This document shows, in pieces, positions 1-7,962 of a DNA stretch of 64,000 nucleotides. The stretch's first letter is position 1. Each line of letters starts with the position of its first letter. A program made the translations under genes and the position numbers. The stretch spans positions 124,001-188,000 of the forward strand of contig CAAGCO010000020.1 of the NCBI GenBank assembly GCA_900768345.1. The letters are read 5' to 3'. The DNA is from Bacilli bacterium. Lineage in GTDB: Bacteria; Bacillota_I; Bacilli_A; RF39; UBA660. The notes beneath the pieces are model-generated. The model searched no databases. It saw only the letters and a program-made list of their open reading frames with translations, and was not told where the DNA came from.

Positions 1-309
1 GATTTTATAGATATGGTTAGAAATAATAATACTACCTGGCAATCTTTATATGAATTATATGATATATATGGTGAAAACGAAAGCATATGGAATAAATACC
101 TAACTTCATCACATAAAGATATCTTCAGTATGAAAGGTCTCTTAAACACTATAAAAAGTATAGATATAGCTTCATTAGAAGAAAATATAAATTCAATACA
201 AAAGGCTGTATCATTAGTAGAAGAACTAACCAAAGAAACAAAAAAAGAAGAATCAAGTACTCCAAAAGAATCAAAAATAAATAACCTATATGGAGATAAA
301 GATGAATAG
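1..309 (+). CDS. ylbD: YlbD-like protein, 5' end outside window
   Basis: The reading frame is open from base 1, and the first Met codon at 13 lies inside what looks like the conserved core, so the true start is probably upstream. A Thr-Trp-Gln followed by an acidic Tyr/Trp-rich stretch (residues about 12-32 of the visible part) and a C-terminal Ser/Ile/Gln helix resemble Bacillus YlbD, known as a putative spore coat protein. It overlaps the next gene by 8 bases, and that gene resembles YlbE, the neighbour of YlbD in Bacillus, which strengthens both calls. The role in this organism is unknown. Confidence 0.6.
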   Translation, partial: DFIDMVRNNNTTWQSLYELYDIYGENESIWNKYLTSSHKDIFSMKGLLNTIKSIDIASLEENINSIQKAVSLVEELTKETKKEESSTPKESKINNLYGDKDE

Positions 310-523
310 AGAAGTACTAAAAAAATTAAAACAAGATCCAAAATATCTAAAATATCTAAGACAAAATTCACTATGGTATAAAACTTTAAATAGGGATCCA
401 ACCAAATATAATGAATTTGTTAAAGCAATGAAAGTAAAATATAAATTAAGAACAATCGATAAAATTGATAACTTTGTTGATAGCGTAGATTTAATCACAA
501 AAATCCTAGATGCATCAAAATAA
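302..523 (+). CDS. ylbE: YlbE-like small protein
   Basis: A 73-residue protein. A GGAG Shine-Dalgarno at 292-295 lies six bases before the ATG at 302, inside the end of the ylbD-like gene, so the two are probably translationally coupled. The N-terminal pattern (a PKYLKYLRQNSLWYKTLNRDP-like stretch: charged helix, Trp-Tyr, then Arg-Asp-Pro) and the C-terminal helix match the YlbE-like family by memory. The family has no established biochemical role. No signal peptide or membrane segment is visible. Confidence 0.6.
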   Translation: MNREVLKKLKQDPKYLKYLRQNSLWYKTLNRDPTKYNEFVKAMKVKYKLRTIDKIDNFVDSVDLITKILDASK

Positions 524-552
524 TAAATGTGTATAATTTATGTAATATAACG

Positions 553-582
553 TTGACATATATTTTTATTTGATGCTATAAT
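553..582 (+). promoter_or_regulatory. Sigma-A type promoter for the pilin gene
   Basis: TTGACA at 553-558, an 18-base spacer and TATAAT at 577-582. The spacer ends in TGC, giving an extended -10. The predicted transcript has a leader of about 50 bases containing a small GATAG/CTATC hairpin at 594-608. Confidence 0.75.
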
Positions 583-637
583 TAAAACATAAGGATAGAG
601 AAACTATCTCGATAAAGAAAGGATTGTGATTAGTAAA

Positions 638-1102
638 ATGAATAAGAAAGGATTTACATTAGTAGAGTTATTAGCAGTTATCGCTATCTTAGCTATCTTA
701 GTAATTATCGCACTACCAAATGTATTATCTATGTACAATGAAGCTAGAAAAAATACATTTGTTACTGAAGTAAGAGATTACTATAAAGCAGGAGAACAAA
801 ATTACTTATTAAACTCAGGAAAAGCTGTAGTTTATACTAGTTTAACAGGAGTTACTGGTTCTAAAACTATCGAAATGACTGGTAATAAAAATATGCAATA
901 TTACATTACGTTCGATGCTAATGGAAAATGTACTAAATTATTAGCTACTAATGGTACATATAAGATTGAAGCAACTGCAACTGAAATCAATATTGAACAA
1001 TTAGGCGACACTTATAAAGCTATTGAAACATCAGACGAATTCGCTTTAGCTGTTGATACAAATGGTGCTAAAATTACTGGTACTGCAAAATCAACAAAAT
1101 AA
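638..1102 (+). CDS. Type IV pilin-like protein with prepilin leader
   Basis: A 154-residue protein with a class III prepilin signal: a short basic leader ending in Gly5, Phe6 as the first mature residue, Glu10 (Glu+5 of the mature chain) and a hydrophobic helix to about residue 29. This is how major type IV pilins and ComGC-type pseudopilins begin. The C-terminal domain is Thr/Lys-rich with one Cys. The ATG at 638 is chosen because it gives a normal leader; a GTG at 626 is in frame but too close to the AAAGGA at 618-623. A strong promoter and terminator flank it, so it is monocistronic. The matching PilC-like and prepilin peptidase genes lie at 45-48 kb. No assembly ATPase is in this window, so pilus and competence pseudopilus cannot be told apart. 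Confidence 0.85.
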   Translation: MNKKGFTLVELLAVIAILAILVIIALPNVLSMYNEARKNTFVTEVRDYYKAGEQNYLLNSGKAVVYTSLTGVTGSKTIEMTGNKNMQYYITFDANGKCTKLLATNGTYKIEATATEINIEQLGDTYKAIETSDEFALAVDTNGAKITGTAKSTK

Positions 1103-1124
1103 GACTTATTAAAGTCTTTTTTTT
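1101..1124 (+). terminator. Intrinsic terminator after pilin gene
   Basis: Hairpin AGACTT/AAGTCT (arms 1102-1107 and 1112-1117) followed by a run of T to 1124. It touches the stop codon of the pilin gene. Confidence 0.8.
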
Positions 1125-1162
1125 ATGCCTAAAATATTATATAATTTTTAAAGGTGATAAAA

Positions 1163-2047
1163 ATGAATTTAATAATAGGAAGCCATGTAAGTTTTAATAA
1201 TAAAAAACAACTTTTAGGTAGTGTAGAAGAAGCTATAAGCTATAATGCAAATACATTTATGATCTACACTGGTGGAGCTCAAAGTACTATGAGAAGTGCT
1301 ATAAATGATGAATTAACATATGAAGGCTATAAGTTAATGTTAGAAAATAATATAAATGCAAAAAACGTAATAGTACATGCTCCATATATAGTTAATTTAG
1401 CTAATAGAAGTGATAAAAATAAATATGATTTTTATATAGATTTTTTTATAAAAGAACTTGATAGATGTAAAACCTTAGGATTAGATAAAATAGTATTACA
1501 TCCTGGAAGTGCTACTACTTGTACTAAAGAAGAAGCAATAGAAAATATCGTTCATGGTATTAATCTAGTATATAAAAGCACAACAAATACAATGATTCTT
1601 TTAGAATTTATGTCAGGAAAAGGTACTGAAGTAGGTACATCAATTGATGAATTAAAAGCAATAATTGATAAAATAGAAGATAAGAATAGAATAGGTGTAT
1701 GCCTAGACTCTTGCCATATGAATGATGCAGGAATAGATATATCTAAGATAGATGAATTTTTAGATGAATTTGATTCGAAAATTGGAATAGATAAAATAAA
1801 ATGCTTTCATATAAATGACAGTATGAATCCAATTGGAAGCCATAAAGATAGACATGCAAATATTGGATATGGAACAATAGGATTTAATAATTTATTAAAT
1901 GTAGTTTATAACAAAAGACTAGAAGGAATACCATTCATTTTAGAAACACCATATATTAATAGAAATCAAAGTGATGCATACGCACCATATAAAATGGAAA
2001 TTGAAAGTATAAGAAAAAAAGAATTTATAGATTTTATAAATAAATGA
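1163..2047 (+). CDS. nfo: Endonuclease IV (AP endonuclease)
   Basis: A 294-residue TIM-barrel zinc enzyme that cuts the backbone 5' of abasic sites in base excision repair. The metal-site motifs are present in family order: GSH near residue 8, HAP near residue 70, LHPGS, an EF pair around residue 150, the CLDSCH segment, FHIND, HKDRH and a final LETP. The length matches Bacillus Nfo. The ATG at 1163 is chosen because AAGGTGAT lies just before it; the in-frame GTG at 1154 sits inside that Shine-Dalgarno. The gene ends with TGA. Confidence 0.95.
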   Translation: MNLIIGSHVSFNNKKQLLGSVEEAISYNANTFMIYTGGAQSTMRSAINDELTYEGYKLMLENNINAKNVIVHAPYIVNLANRSDKNKYDFYIDFFIKELDRCKTLGLDKIVLHPGSATTCTKEEAIENIVHGINLVYKSTTNTMILLEFMSGKGTEVGTSIDELKAIIDKIEDKNRIGVCLDSCHMNDAGIDISKIDEFLDEFDSKIGIDKIKCFHINDSMNPIGSHKDRHANIGYGTIGFNNLLNVVYNKRLEGIPFILETPYINRNQSDAYAPYKMEIESIRKKEFIDFINK

Positions 2048-2122
2048 TATATAGTATATTAAATTGATATCTATGTTCAATTACTGCATATTGTTTTTTA
2101 CAAGTGTTTGGAATATGTTAAT

Positions 2123-2152
2123 AAAATAAAAATTTATTGATTATTCAATAAA
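2123..2152 (-). terminator. Terminator for the minus-strand 84-residue gene
   Basis: Read on the minus strand: TTTATTGA/TCAATAAA (2133-2140 and 2145-2152) with a four-base loop, followed by TTTTTATTTT. It overlaps the end of the gene at 2141-2395. Confidence 0.65.
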
Positions 2153-2395
2153 CTTTTTATATTCATTATATTTTTCAATTATCTTTTTATAAAGTTCAGG
2201 GTTAAAATTTAATTTATAGTTAGAAATATAGCTCATAAAATTAGTATTTAAAATTTCTTCATAATCATTTTTTATAGCGTTATAGATCATGTCTATTTCT
2301 TCATCAGAAGCAGTAACACATTCTTTGCTTAAATAATTTATAATGTCTTGCTTTGTAAGTCTATTTATATACCCCTTTAATAGTTCTTTCTTCAA
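2141..2395 (-). CDS. Small helical protein, possible DUF2624 (YqfT-like)
   Basis: An 84-residue, mostly helical, charged protein without signal peptide or membrane segment. The N-terminal half (an Arg-Leu-Thr-Lys-Gln start, then a YLSKE-type helix and a 'DEEIDMIYNAI' helix) resembles the DUF2624 family. In Bacillus the DUF2624 gene yqfT lies beside nfo, and here too nfo is the neighbour, though in opposite orientation. The start is a TTG at 2395, favoured because AGGAGG lies seven bases upstream. That Shine-Dalgarno is buried in the hairpin at 2403-2436. Function unknown. Confidence 0.55.
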   Translation of the reverse strand: MKKELLKGYINRLTKQDIINYLSKECVTASDEEIDMIYNAIKNDYEEILNTNFMSYISNYKLNFNPELYKKIIEKYNEYKKFIE

Positions 2396-2402
2396 ATAAA
2401 AA

Positions 2403-2436
2403 CCTCCTACTAATATAGTTTATTAGTAAGAGGCTT
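2403..2436. terminator. Bidirectional hairpin containing a Shine-Dalgarno
   Basis: A long imperfect inverted repeat, roughly CCTCCTACTAATA with TATTAGTAAGAGG, separates the minus-strand YnbB-like gene from the downstream 84-residue gene. On the minus strand the hairpin is followed by TTTTTA, so it can end the YnbB transcript. Its 3' arm is the AGGAGG of the next gene. On the plus strand it is followed by CTTTTTT. Confidence 0.65.
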
Positions 2437-2438
2437 TT

Positions 2439-3674
2439 TTATTCATTTAATTTAGATATTGCGTTAATTAAAGCTATTTTACCATAGTCGTAAGTAAGAC
2501 TTCCTTGTTGAAATAATACGTATGGTTCTTTAAGTGGACCATCACAAGATATTTCTATAGAACTTCCTTGAACAAAAGAAGCACTAGCCATAATGATCTT
2601 GTCATCATATCCTGGCATATCTGCAGGTATTGGTGAAACATTCGCATCTATTGCACCAGCACCTTGCATACCTTCAGCATATTTAATAATATTATTTTCA
2701 TTTCTAAAATATATTAGTTGTACTATATCAGCACGTTTTTCATTATAAGTAGGGTGTACTTCATATCCTAACTTTTCAAGAACTTTACTAGTAAGAATAG
2801 AAGTTTTTAAAGCAGAAGATATAACACTAGGAGCAAAGTATAAGCCTTGTAAGAATTCACGATTAGCATTCCCACTAGGTCCAACTTCACGTCCTTCACC
2901 AGGAACATTAAGTCTTTCTGCACATAATTCTATTAAGTCATGGCGTCCAGCAATATAACCACCATTACGAGCAATACCGCCACCTAAATTTTTAATTAAA
3001 CTTCCAGCCATTAAGTCAGCACCAACAAAAGTAGGGGTAGTAGTTTCTACAAACTCACAATAGCAATTATCTACAAAAATAATTACATCTTTATTAATTT
3101 CTTTAATAAATTTAATAACTTTCTCTAACTTTTCAATAGTAAGTGATTCTCTTAAAGAGTAACCTCTAGATCTTTGAATGTGTATAGCTTTTATATTATT
3201 TTTAAGTTCTTCTTGAATCTTCTCATAATCAAAATCATTATTGATTAAATCTATTTCTTTATAATTAATTCCATAACTAATAAGTGAACTATTATTAGGC
3301 TTAATACCAATGACTTCATGTAATGTATCATAAGGAGTTCCACTGATAGCTAAAAGTGTATCTCCAGGCCTTAAAATAGCAAATAACGCTGTACTTATTG
3401 CATGAGTTCCAGATATAATTTGAGTTCTAACTAACGCATCCTCACTATCAAGTACATATGAAAATATTTTTTCTATTTTATCTCTTCCAGTATCATTATA
3501 TCCGTACCCACTGGTACCAAATAAATCGCTTTCACTAATATTTACTTCATGAAAAGCATCAAGTACTTTTTTACTATTAAAATATGTATTTTTATCTATA
3601 GAACTAAATATATCACTTAATTCTTTTTCAGATTCATTTACTAAATCAATATATTTATCATTTAATTTTAACAT
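2439..3674 (-). CDS. ynbB: YnbB-type PLP-dependent lyase family (aluminium resistance / methionine gamma-lyase-like)
   Basis: A 411-residue fold-type I pyridoxal-phosphate enzyme. The N-terminal GTSGYGYND region, SGTHAI, the FVDNCYCEF Asp segment and the AGSLIKNLGGGIA stretch with the presumed Schiff-base lysine are those of the Met_gamma_lyase/aluminium-resistance family (Bacillus YnbB). The true substrate of this family is not established. It follows the SDR gene with a 7-base overlap, so the two form an operon. Length is normal. Confidence 0.85.
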   Translation of the reverse strand: MLKLNDKYIDLVNESEKELSDIFSSIDKNTYFNSKKVLDAFHEVNISESDLFGTSGYGYNDTGRDKIEKIFSYVLDSEDALVRTQIISGTHAISTALFAILRPGDTLLAISGTPYDTLHEVIGIKPNNSSLISYGINYKEIDLINNDFDYEKIQEELKNNIKAIHIQRSRGYSLRESLTIEKLEKVIKFIKEINKDVIIFVDNCYCEFVETTTPTFVGADLMAGSLIKNLGGGIARNGGYIAGRHDLIELCAERLNVPGEGREVGPSGNANREFLQGLYFAPSVISSALKTSILTSKVLEKLGYEVHPTYNEKRADIVQLIYFRNENNIIKYAEGMQGAGAIDANVSPIPADMPGYDDKIIMASASFVQGSSIEISCDGPLKEPYVLFQQGSLTYDYGKIALINAISKLNE

Positions 3675-4408
3675 CTTTTACCACCATCTATTCTAATTAC
3701 TGAATCATTCATATAACTTGCTTCATCACTTGATAAGAAATATACTACATTTGCTATTTCATCTGGATGAGCAAATCTACCAAGTATTATTTTTTCTTCC
3801 TCATCTTTTTTATATTCACTATCTAATTCTTTATTCATAGGTGTATCTATCCAACCAGGACACACAGTATTAACTCTAACTTTACCATTATAATGATTAG
3901 CTAAATTATGACTTAAATTAATTACACCTGCTTTAGAACTATCATAGTCTAAACTATATTCATAATACGTATCAATTCCATTAGTACTACTGATATTAAT
4001 TATATTTCCATATCCCTCTTTTTCCATAATATCACCAAAACACTTAGACATTAAGAAAGTACCAACTAAATTTACTTCTAATATTCTCATAAAGTTATCT
4101 TTAGTTTTATCTTCAAACGTAGTATCTATTGCTATACTAGCATTATTAACTAAAACATCTAACTTATCAAATTTAATCAATATTTCATTTTTTAAATTTT
4201 CTATATCTTTTTCATTACTTATATCACATTTAACTATTAAAGCATTTACTCCATATTTAGAAGTTACTTCTTCTTTTAATTTAATTGCTTCATCTTCATG
4301 ACTTAAATATGTAATAACAACATCATAGTTATTACTAGCATATTTTCTTATTATTGCTGCTCCAAGTCCAATACTTGAACCAGTCACTAAAATACTCTTT
4401 CTATTCAT
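3668..4408 (-). CDS. Short-chain dehydrogenase/reductase, FabG-like
   Basis: A 246-residue Rossmann-fold SDR. The NAD(P) motif TGSSIGLG is at residues 9-16, NNAS near residue 88, the catalytic Ser lies in INISS and the YxxxK pair in YDSSK, followed by a PGWIDTPM loop. These are classical SDR features and similar to FabG. No other fatty-acid genes are nearby and the partner is the YnbB-like lyase, so a role in lipid synthesis is not supported by context. An AGGA lies just before the ATG at 4408. Confidence 0.85.
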   Translation of the reverse strand: MNRKSILVTGSSIGLGAAIIRKYASNNYDVVITYLSHEDEAIKLKEEVTSKYGVNALIVKCDISNEKDIENLKNEILIKFDKLDVLVNNASIAIDTTFEDKTKDNFMRILEVNLVGTFLMSKCFGDIMEKEGYGNIINISSTNGIDTYYEYSLDYDSSKAGVINLSHNLANHYNGKVRVNTVCPGWIDTPMNKELDSEYKKDEEEKIILGRFAHPDEIANVVYFLSSDEASYMNDSVIRIDGGKRC

Positions 4409-4488
4409 ACTTTTCCTCGCTAACGAGCATATTTTAACATAAAAACGAGTTTTTTTGAAGTCTTAGCTTAATAATTCATAAGTTTCTC

Positions 4489-4517
4489 TTGTCAACTTCA
4501 TTTTTATTTGTTATAAT
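4489..4517 (+). promoter_or_regulatory. Promoter for rpmG-efp
   Basis: TTGTCA at 4489-4494, a 17-base spacer and TATAAT at 4512-4517, about 33 bases before the rpmG start codon. Confidence 0.8.
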
Positions 4518-4549
4518 CTTGAGTGTATAAAAAAGGAGGAGAAGTCCAA

Positions 4550-4717
4550 ATGGCAAAGAAAGAAAATAGAGAAGGTATCGCACTACAATGTACTGTTTGT
4601 AAAGAAATCAACTATTTAACTAGTAAAAATAAAAAGAATACTGATGGCAAATTAGAAATTAATAAGTTCTGTTCAAGATGTAATAAGACTACTGCTCATA
4701 AAGAAAAGAAGGCATAG
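4550..4717 (+). CDS. rpmG: 50S ribosomal protein L33
   Basis: A 55-residue L33 with the zinc-binding type of sequence: Cys14-x2-Cys17 and a second CxxC near residue 40 (FCSRC). The AAAGGAGG at 4533-4540 selects the ATG at 4550 over the in-frame GTG at 4523. It sits six bases before efp, apparently in one transcript; L33 is more often found beside secE/nusG. The C+ (zinc) form is usual in zinc-replete Bacillota. Confidence 0.93.
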   Translation: MAKKENREGIALQCTVCKEINYLTSKNKKNTDGKLEINKFCSRCNKTTAHKEKKA

Positions 4718-4723
4718 TAAATT

Positions 4724-5281
4724 ATGTTTAATGTAAATGATATTAAAAACGGAATGACTATTAAGTATGAAGGTAATATTTACCAAGTTGTTGAGTTTCA
4801 ACATGTAAAACCTGGTAAAGGTAGTGCTTTTGTTAAAACAAAGCTTAAAAATTTAAGAGCAGGTACTACTCAAGAAATTACATTCAATGCAGGAATAAAA
4901 ATGGAAAAGGCTGATGTAAGAAAGAATCAACTTTCATATTTATATTCTACCGGAGATGCTTATGTATTTATGGATAATAATACTTATGATCAAATTGAAA
5001 TACCAGCTGCTTTAGTAGAAAATGAAGCTAAATTCTTAAAAGAAGGTATGAATGTTGAATCTATGGTAATTGAAGGAGAAGTAGTAGGTATTACACTTCC
5101 TGAAAAAGTATCATACAAAGTTATCAGTGCTCCAGAAGCAGTTAAAGGAAATACAACAAGTACTGCACAAAAAGATGTTACTATTGAAACTGGTTATACT
5201 CTAAAAGCTCCATTATTTATTTCTGAAGGAGAAGAAATTGTTATAACTACTCGTGATGGTAAATATTTTAGTAGAGGATAA
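4724..5281 (+). CDS. efp: Elongation factor P
   Basis: A 185-residue translation factor that relieves ribosome stalling at polyproline. Domain I carries the loop PGKG at residues 30-33, with Lys32 at the modifiable tip; two OB domains follow and the chain ends in the usual TRDGKYFSRG. Length is exactly typical. No modification enzyme (EpmA/B, YmfI, EarP) is seen in this window. It is co-transcribed with rpmG and ends in a strong terminator. Confidence 0.96.
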   Translation: MFNVNDIKNGMTIKYEGNIYQVVEFQHVKPGKGSAFVKTKLKNLRAGTTQEITFNAGIKMEKADVRKNQLSYLYSTGDAYVFMDNNTYDQIEIPAALVENEAKFLKEGMNVESMVIEGEVVGITLPEKVSYKVISAPEAVKGNTTSTAQKDVTIETGYTLKAPLFISEGEEIVITTRDGKYFSRG

Positions 5282-5282
5282 G

Positions 5283-5305
5283 AACTAAAGAAATTTAGTT
5301 TTTTC
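5283..5305 (+). terminator. Intrinsic terminator after efp
   Basis: AACTAAA at 5283-5289, a GAAA tetraloop and TTTAGTT at 5294-5300, then a T run. Confidence 0.8.
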
Positions 5306-5325
5306 TTTTGGAGAAAATTAAATAT

Positions 5326-5354
5326 TTGACAAATTTGAAAAAATAATATATACT
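5326..5354 (+). promoter_or_regulatory. Promoter for the Tyr T-box operon
   Basis: TTGACA at 5326-5331, a 17-base spacer and TATACT at 5349-5354, directly upstream of the T-box leader. Confidence 0.8.
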
Positions 5355-5360
5355 TTACTC

Positions 5361-5557
5361 ATTAAGCAAAGACAAAATAATAGTATTTATAAAGGTTATT
5401 TATAGAAAGTTAGTGGTTGATGGAAACTAATAGATCTTTAATAAAGAAGTTACATATTTTTGAGTTTAAAGGTGATGCTTTATAATCTTTAAGATAGTTT
5501 AACTATGAAATAAGGTGGTACCACGGAGAAATTCGTCCTTTAATTGGTACCTTTTTT
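5361..5557 (+). promoter_or_regulatory. T-box riboswitch, tyrosine specifier
   Basis: The leader has the T-box hallmarks in order: Stem I with the GTTAGTGG...TGGAAACTAATAG distal motifs (about 5408-5432), a specifier TAC at 5451-5453 followed by the usual A, and the T-box sequence with TGGTACC at 5516-5522. A terminator follows: GGTACC at 5546-5551 then six T. Uncharged tRNA-Tyr should favour the antiterminator. The U of UGGU pairs with the A73 discriminator of tRNA-Tyr. It controls dut and tyrS together. Confidence 0.92.
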
Positions 5558-5573
5558 ATTGGAGGAAAAAAGT

Positions 5574-6059
5574 ATGAGAAAATTTGAGAAAATAAGTTTT
5601 GAACAATTTAAAAAAGATATCAAAGATGATAAAGAACTATATGAAAGCTATTTATTACCAGTACGAAGTACTAAAAGAAGTGCTGGATATGATATTAGAA
5701 GTCTAGAAGAATATACTTTAAAACCTGGAGAATCTAAAGCGTTCACTACAGGGCTTAAAGTTTCTATGAACGAAGATGAAGTATTATATCTATATAGTAG
5801 AAGTAGTATAGGATATAAATATGATGTTTCACTTTCAAATAGTGTAGGTGTTATAGACAGTGATTTCTATAATAATAAAGATAACGAAGGGCATTTTAGA
5901 GTTAAACTAATTAATCATGGAGATAAAGATTTTGAAGTTAAAGTCGGAGATAGAATAGCTCAAGGTGTATTCATGAAATACTTAGTCGTTGATGAAGAAG
6001 AAGAAATAATAAATGAAAGAGAAGGTGGACTAGGTTCCACAAATAAGGAGGGAGAATAA
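5574..6059 (+). CDS. dut: dUTP diphosphatase (trimeric type)
   Basis: A 161-residue dUTPase that hydrolyses dUTP to dUMP. All five motifs can be seen: AGYDIRS (37-43), YSRSSIGYK, NSVGVIDSDFY, GDRIAQG and a C-terminal GGLGSTNKEGE arm. Motif II has a Ser in place of the usual PRSG proline context. The GGAGG at 5561-5565 sets the ATG at 5574. It is the first gene behind the Tyr T-box and ends one base before tyrS, so its expression should follow tyrosine charging, which is unexpected for a nucleotide-pool enzyme. Confidence 0.92.
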   Translation: MRKFEKISFEQFKKDIKDDKELYESYLLPVRSTKRSAGYDIRSLEEYTLKPGESKAFTTGLKVSMNEDEVLYLYSRSSIGYKYDVSLSNSVGVIDSDFYNNKDNEGHFRVKLINHGDKDFEVKVGDRIAQGVFMKYLVVDEEEEIINEREGGLGSTNKEGE

Positions 6060-6060
6060 T

Positions 6061-7263
6061 ATGACATTTTTCGAAGAATTAGAATGGAGAGGCGTAGTAA
6101 AAGATATAAGTAGTCCTGATTTAAAGGATAAACTAAATAATGAGAGTATGACTTTCTACTTAGGAACAGACCCAACGGCAGACTCATTACATATTGGCCA
6201 TTACGCATCATTCGTAACAGCTAAACGTTTAGCACAACATGGACATCATCCAATTATATTAGTAGGCGGAGCTACAGGATTAATTGGAGATCCAAGACCA
6301 ACTGCTGAAAGAGAAATGATTTCAAAAGAAACAGTAGAAAAAAATATTGAAGGATTAAAACGTCAAGTAACTAAATTACTAGATGGTAAAGCAGAAGTAG
6401 TAAATAACTATGATTGGACTAAAGACGTAACATTCTTAGATTTCTTAAGAGATATAGGAAAATATATAAATGTAAATTACATGCTTAATAAAGATATTAT
6501 CGCAAGAAGATTAGATACTGGTATTACATATGCTGAGTTCTCATACACATTACTTCAAGGATTTGACTTCTTACATTTATTCAATAATAAAAATTGTACA
6601 CTTCAAGCAGCAGGGTCAGATCAATGGGGTAATATTACTACAGGTATAGAATTAATTCGTAAAATTGAAGGAAAGGAAGCTTACGGATTTACAATGCCAT
6701 TAATACTTGATAGTACTGGTAAAAAGTTTGGTAAAAGTGAAGGAAATGCATTATGGCTTGATAAAGAAAAAACTAGTCCATACAAGATTTACCAATACCT
6801 AATTAATTCAGATGATTCTAAAGTAGTAGAATATTTAAAAGTATTTACATTCTTAAGTAAAGAAGAAATAGACAAACTAGAAGAAAGTGTTAAAAATGAA
6901 CCAGAAAAGAGACTCGCTCAAAAAGCATTAGCATTTGAAGTAGTAAAAGACTTACATGGAGAAGAAGAAGCAATTAAAGCAAGAAATACTAGCGAAGAAT
7001 TATTTACTAAAGGATACTCTGAAGAAGGTATGGAAGAAGTATTAATCGATATGGATGATGAAATTAATATTTTAGACTTATTAGTTAAATCAACTATAGC
7101 TCCATCAAAGAGTGAAGCAAGAAGACTAGTGCAAGGAAATGGCATTAGTATCAATAATGAAAAAGAAACTAATGAATCAAGAGTGTTTAAAAAGGAAGAA
7201 ATCAAAGATTTAATAATCGGAAAAGGAAAGAAAACACATATAAAAGTTAACTTAACTAAATAA
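6061..7263 (+). CDS. tyrS: Tyrosyl-tRNA synthetase
   Basis: A 400-residue class Ic synthetase that charges tRNA-Tyr. HIGH signature at residues 44-47, the GSDQWGNI segment of the tyrosine pocket, KFGKS at 222-226 in the KMSKS position, and a C-terminal S4-like RNA-binding domain. The length is that of bacterial TyrS. It is translated from AAGGAGG just upstream and controlled by the Tyr T-box before dut. Its stop codon lies inside the loop of the terminator. Confidence 0.96.
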   Translation: MTFFEELEWRGVVKDISSPDLKDKLNNESMTFYLGTDPTADSLHIGHYASFVTAKRLAQHGHHPIILVGGATGLIGDPRPTAEREMISKETVEKNIEGLKRQVTKLLDGKAEVVNNYDWTKDVTFLDFLRDIGKYINVNYMLNKDIIARRLDTGITYAEFSYTLLQGFDFLHLFNNKNCTLQAAGSDQWGNITTGIELIRKIEGKEAYGFTMPLILDSTGKKFGKSEGNALWLDKEKTSPYKIYQYLINSDDSKVVEYLKVFTFLSKEEIDKLEESVKNEPEKRLAQKALAFEVVKDLHGEEEAIKARNTSEELFTKGYSEEGMEEVLIDMDDEINILDLLVKSTIAPSKSEARRLVQGNGISINNEKETNESRVFKKEEIKDLIIGKGKKTHIKVNLTK

Positions 7264-7279
7264 GTTAACTTTTTATTTT
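7243..7279 (+). terminator. Terminator overlapping the end of tyrS
   Basis: A perfect 12-base inverted repeat AAAGTTAACTTA / TAAGTTAACTTT (7243-7254 and 7261-7272) followed by a T-rich tail. The stop codon is in the 3' arm. Confidence 0.85.
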
Positions 7280-7305
7280 GAAAAATATATAAATGATAAT
7301 ATAAT
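7278..7305 (+). promoter_or_regulatory. Probable promoter of the gene at 7321
   Basis: TTGAAA at 7278-7283, a 16-base spacer and TATAAT at 7300-7305, just before GGAGGG and the ATG at 7321. The transcript leader would be under ten bases long. Confidence 0.5.
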
Positions 7306-7320
7306 ATAAATGGAGGGAAC

Positions 7321-7884
7321 ATGAAGAAAGAATTATTAAAAGAAATTAGAGAAGAAGTATTGAATATAAAAAAAGCTAACGAAGAGAGAAATAAAAGAAG
7401 GAATAGAATTAGAGAATTAGAAACTAATGAATCAATAAAAGAATATATTAAACTAAGAGGAATCGATACACTAGCGGACTTTACAGAGTCTACTACTGAT
7501 GAAAGAACTTTAGCTTCAGAAATATATTATAGATATATACATAGAATAGATAAGGAAGATACAAATGGAATATATGTGTATTTAGGTACTTATAGAGAAT
7601 CTTATGAATCTGATATAGTTCATTGTAATGGTGATATAAAAGTAGGATATAATAATCCAAATGCGGAATATAGATTGTATCAAGATTTAGAACAACATAA
7701 TGTTATAACAGTTTCAATAAAAGATTGTGAAGAATTTGAAAAGAGTAATAAAGTTATATTTCCAAAAGGTTATAATTTATGTAAAAGATATTATGAAATT
7801 CAAAAAGATTTTTTTATAGAGGCAATAACAAGTAGCGAAGAAGAAGCTTGTAAATTAATATTAAGAAAAAATAATGCTTTGTAA
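7321..7884 (+). CDS. Hypothetical cytoplasmic protein, 187 residues
   Basis: No family recognised. The N-terminal 35 residues are a highly charged helix, possibly coiled coil (KKANEERNKRRNRIRELE). The rest is mixed alpha/beta with a Tyr-rich middle (GIYVYLGTYRESYE) and four Cys. No signal peptide or membrane helix. Strong GGAGGG before the ATG. It stands alone between the tyrS terminator and a promoter-like sequence at 7930. Confidence 0.75.
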   Translation: MKKELLKEIREEVLNIKKANEERNKRRNRIRELETNESIKEYIKLRGIDTLADFTESTTDERTLASEIYYRYIHRIDKEDTNGIYVYLGTYRESYESDIVHCNGDIKVGYNNPNAEYRLYQDLEQHNVITVSIKDCEEFEKSNKVIFPKGYNLCKRYYEIQKDFFIEAITSSEEEACKLILRKNNAL

Positions 7885-7929
7885 ATTATATTTAAAACAT
7901 AAAACTAAATAGTAAATAATATTCTTTTA

Positions 7930-7938
7930 TGATATACT
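7930..7938 (+). promoter_or_regulatory. Extended -10 promoter element for the CPBP protease gene
   Basis: TGA-TATACT at 7930-7938. No good -35 box is visible 17 bases upstream, so recognition would rest on the extended -10. Confidence 0.5.
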
Positions 7939-7962
7939 ATTATATAGAAGGTAGTGATAAAA

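Noticed and set aside
594..625. Small hairpin in the pilin leader as a riboswitch
   Set aside because: Only five base pairs and no match to the core of c-di-GMP or other known riboswitches.
6918..7322. Open frame of 134 codons antisense to tyrS
   Set aside because: A shadow of the tyrS coding strand with no ribosome binding site and a composition typical of antisense frames.
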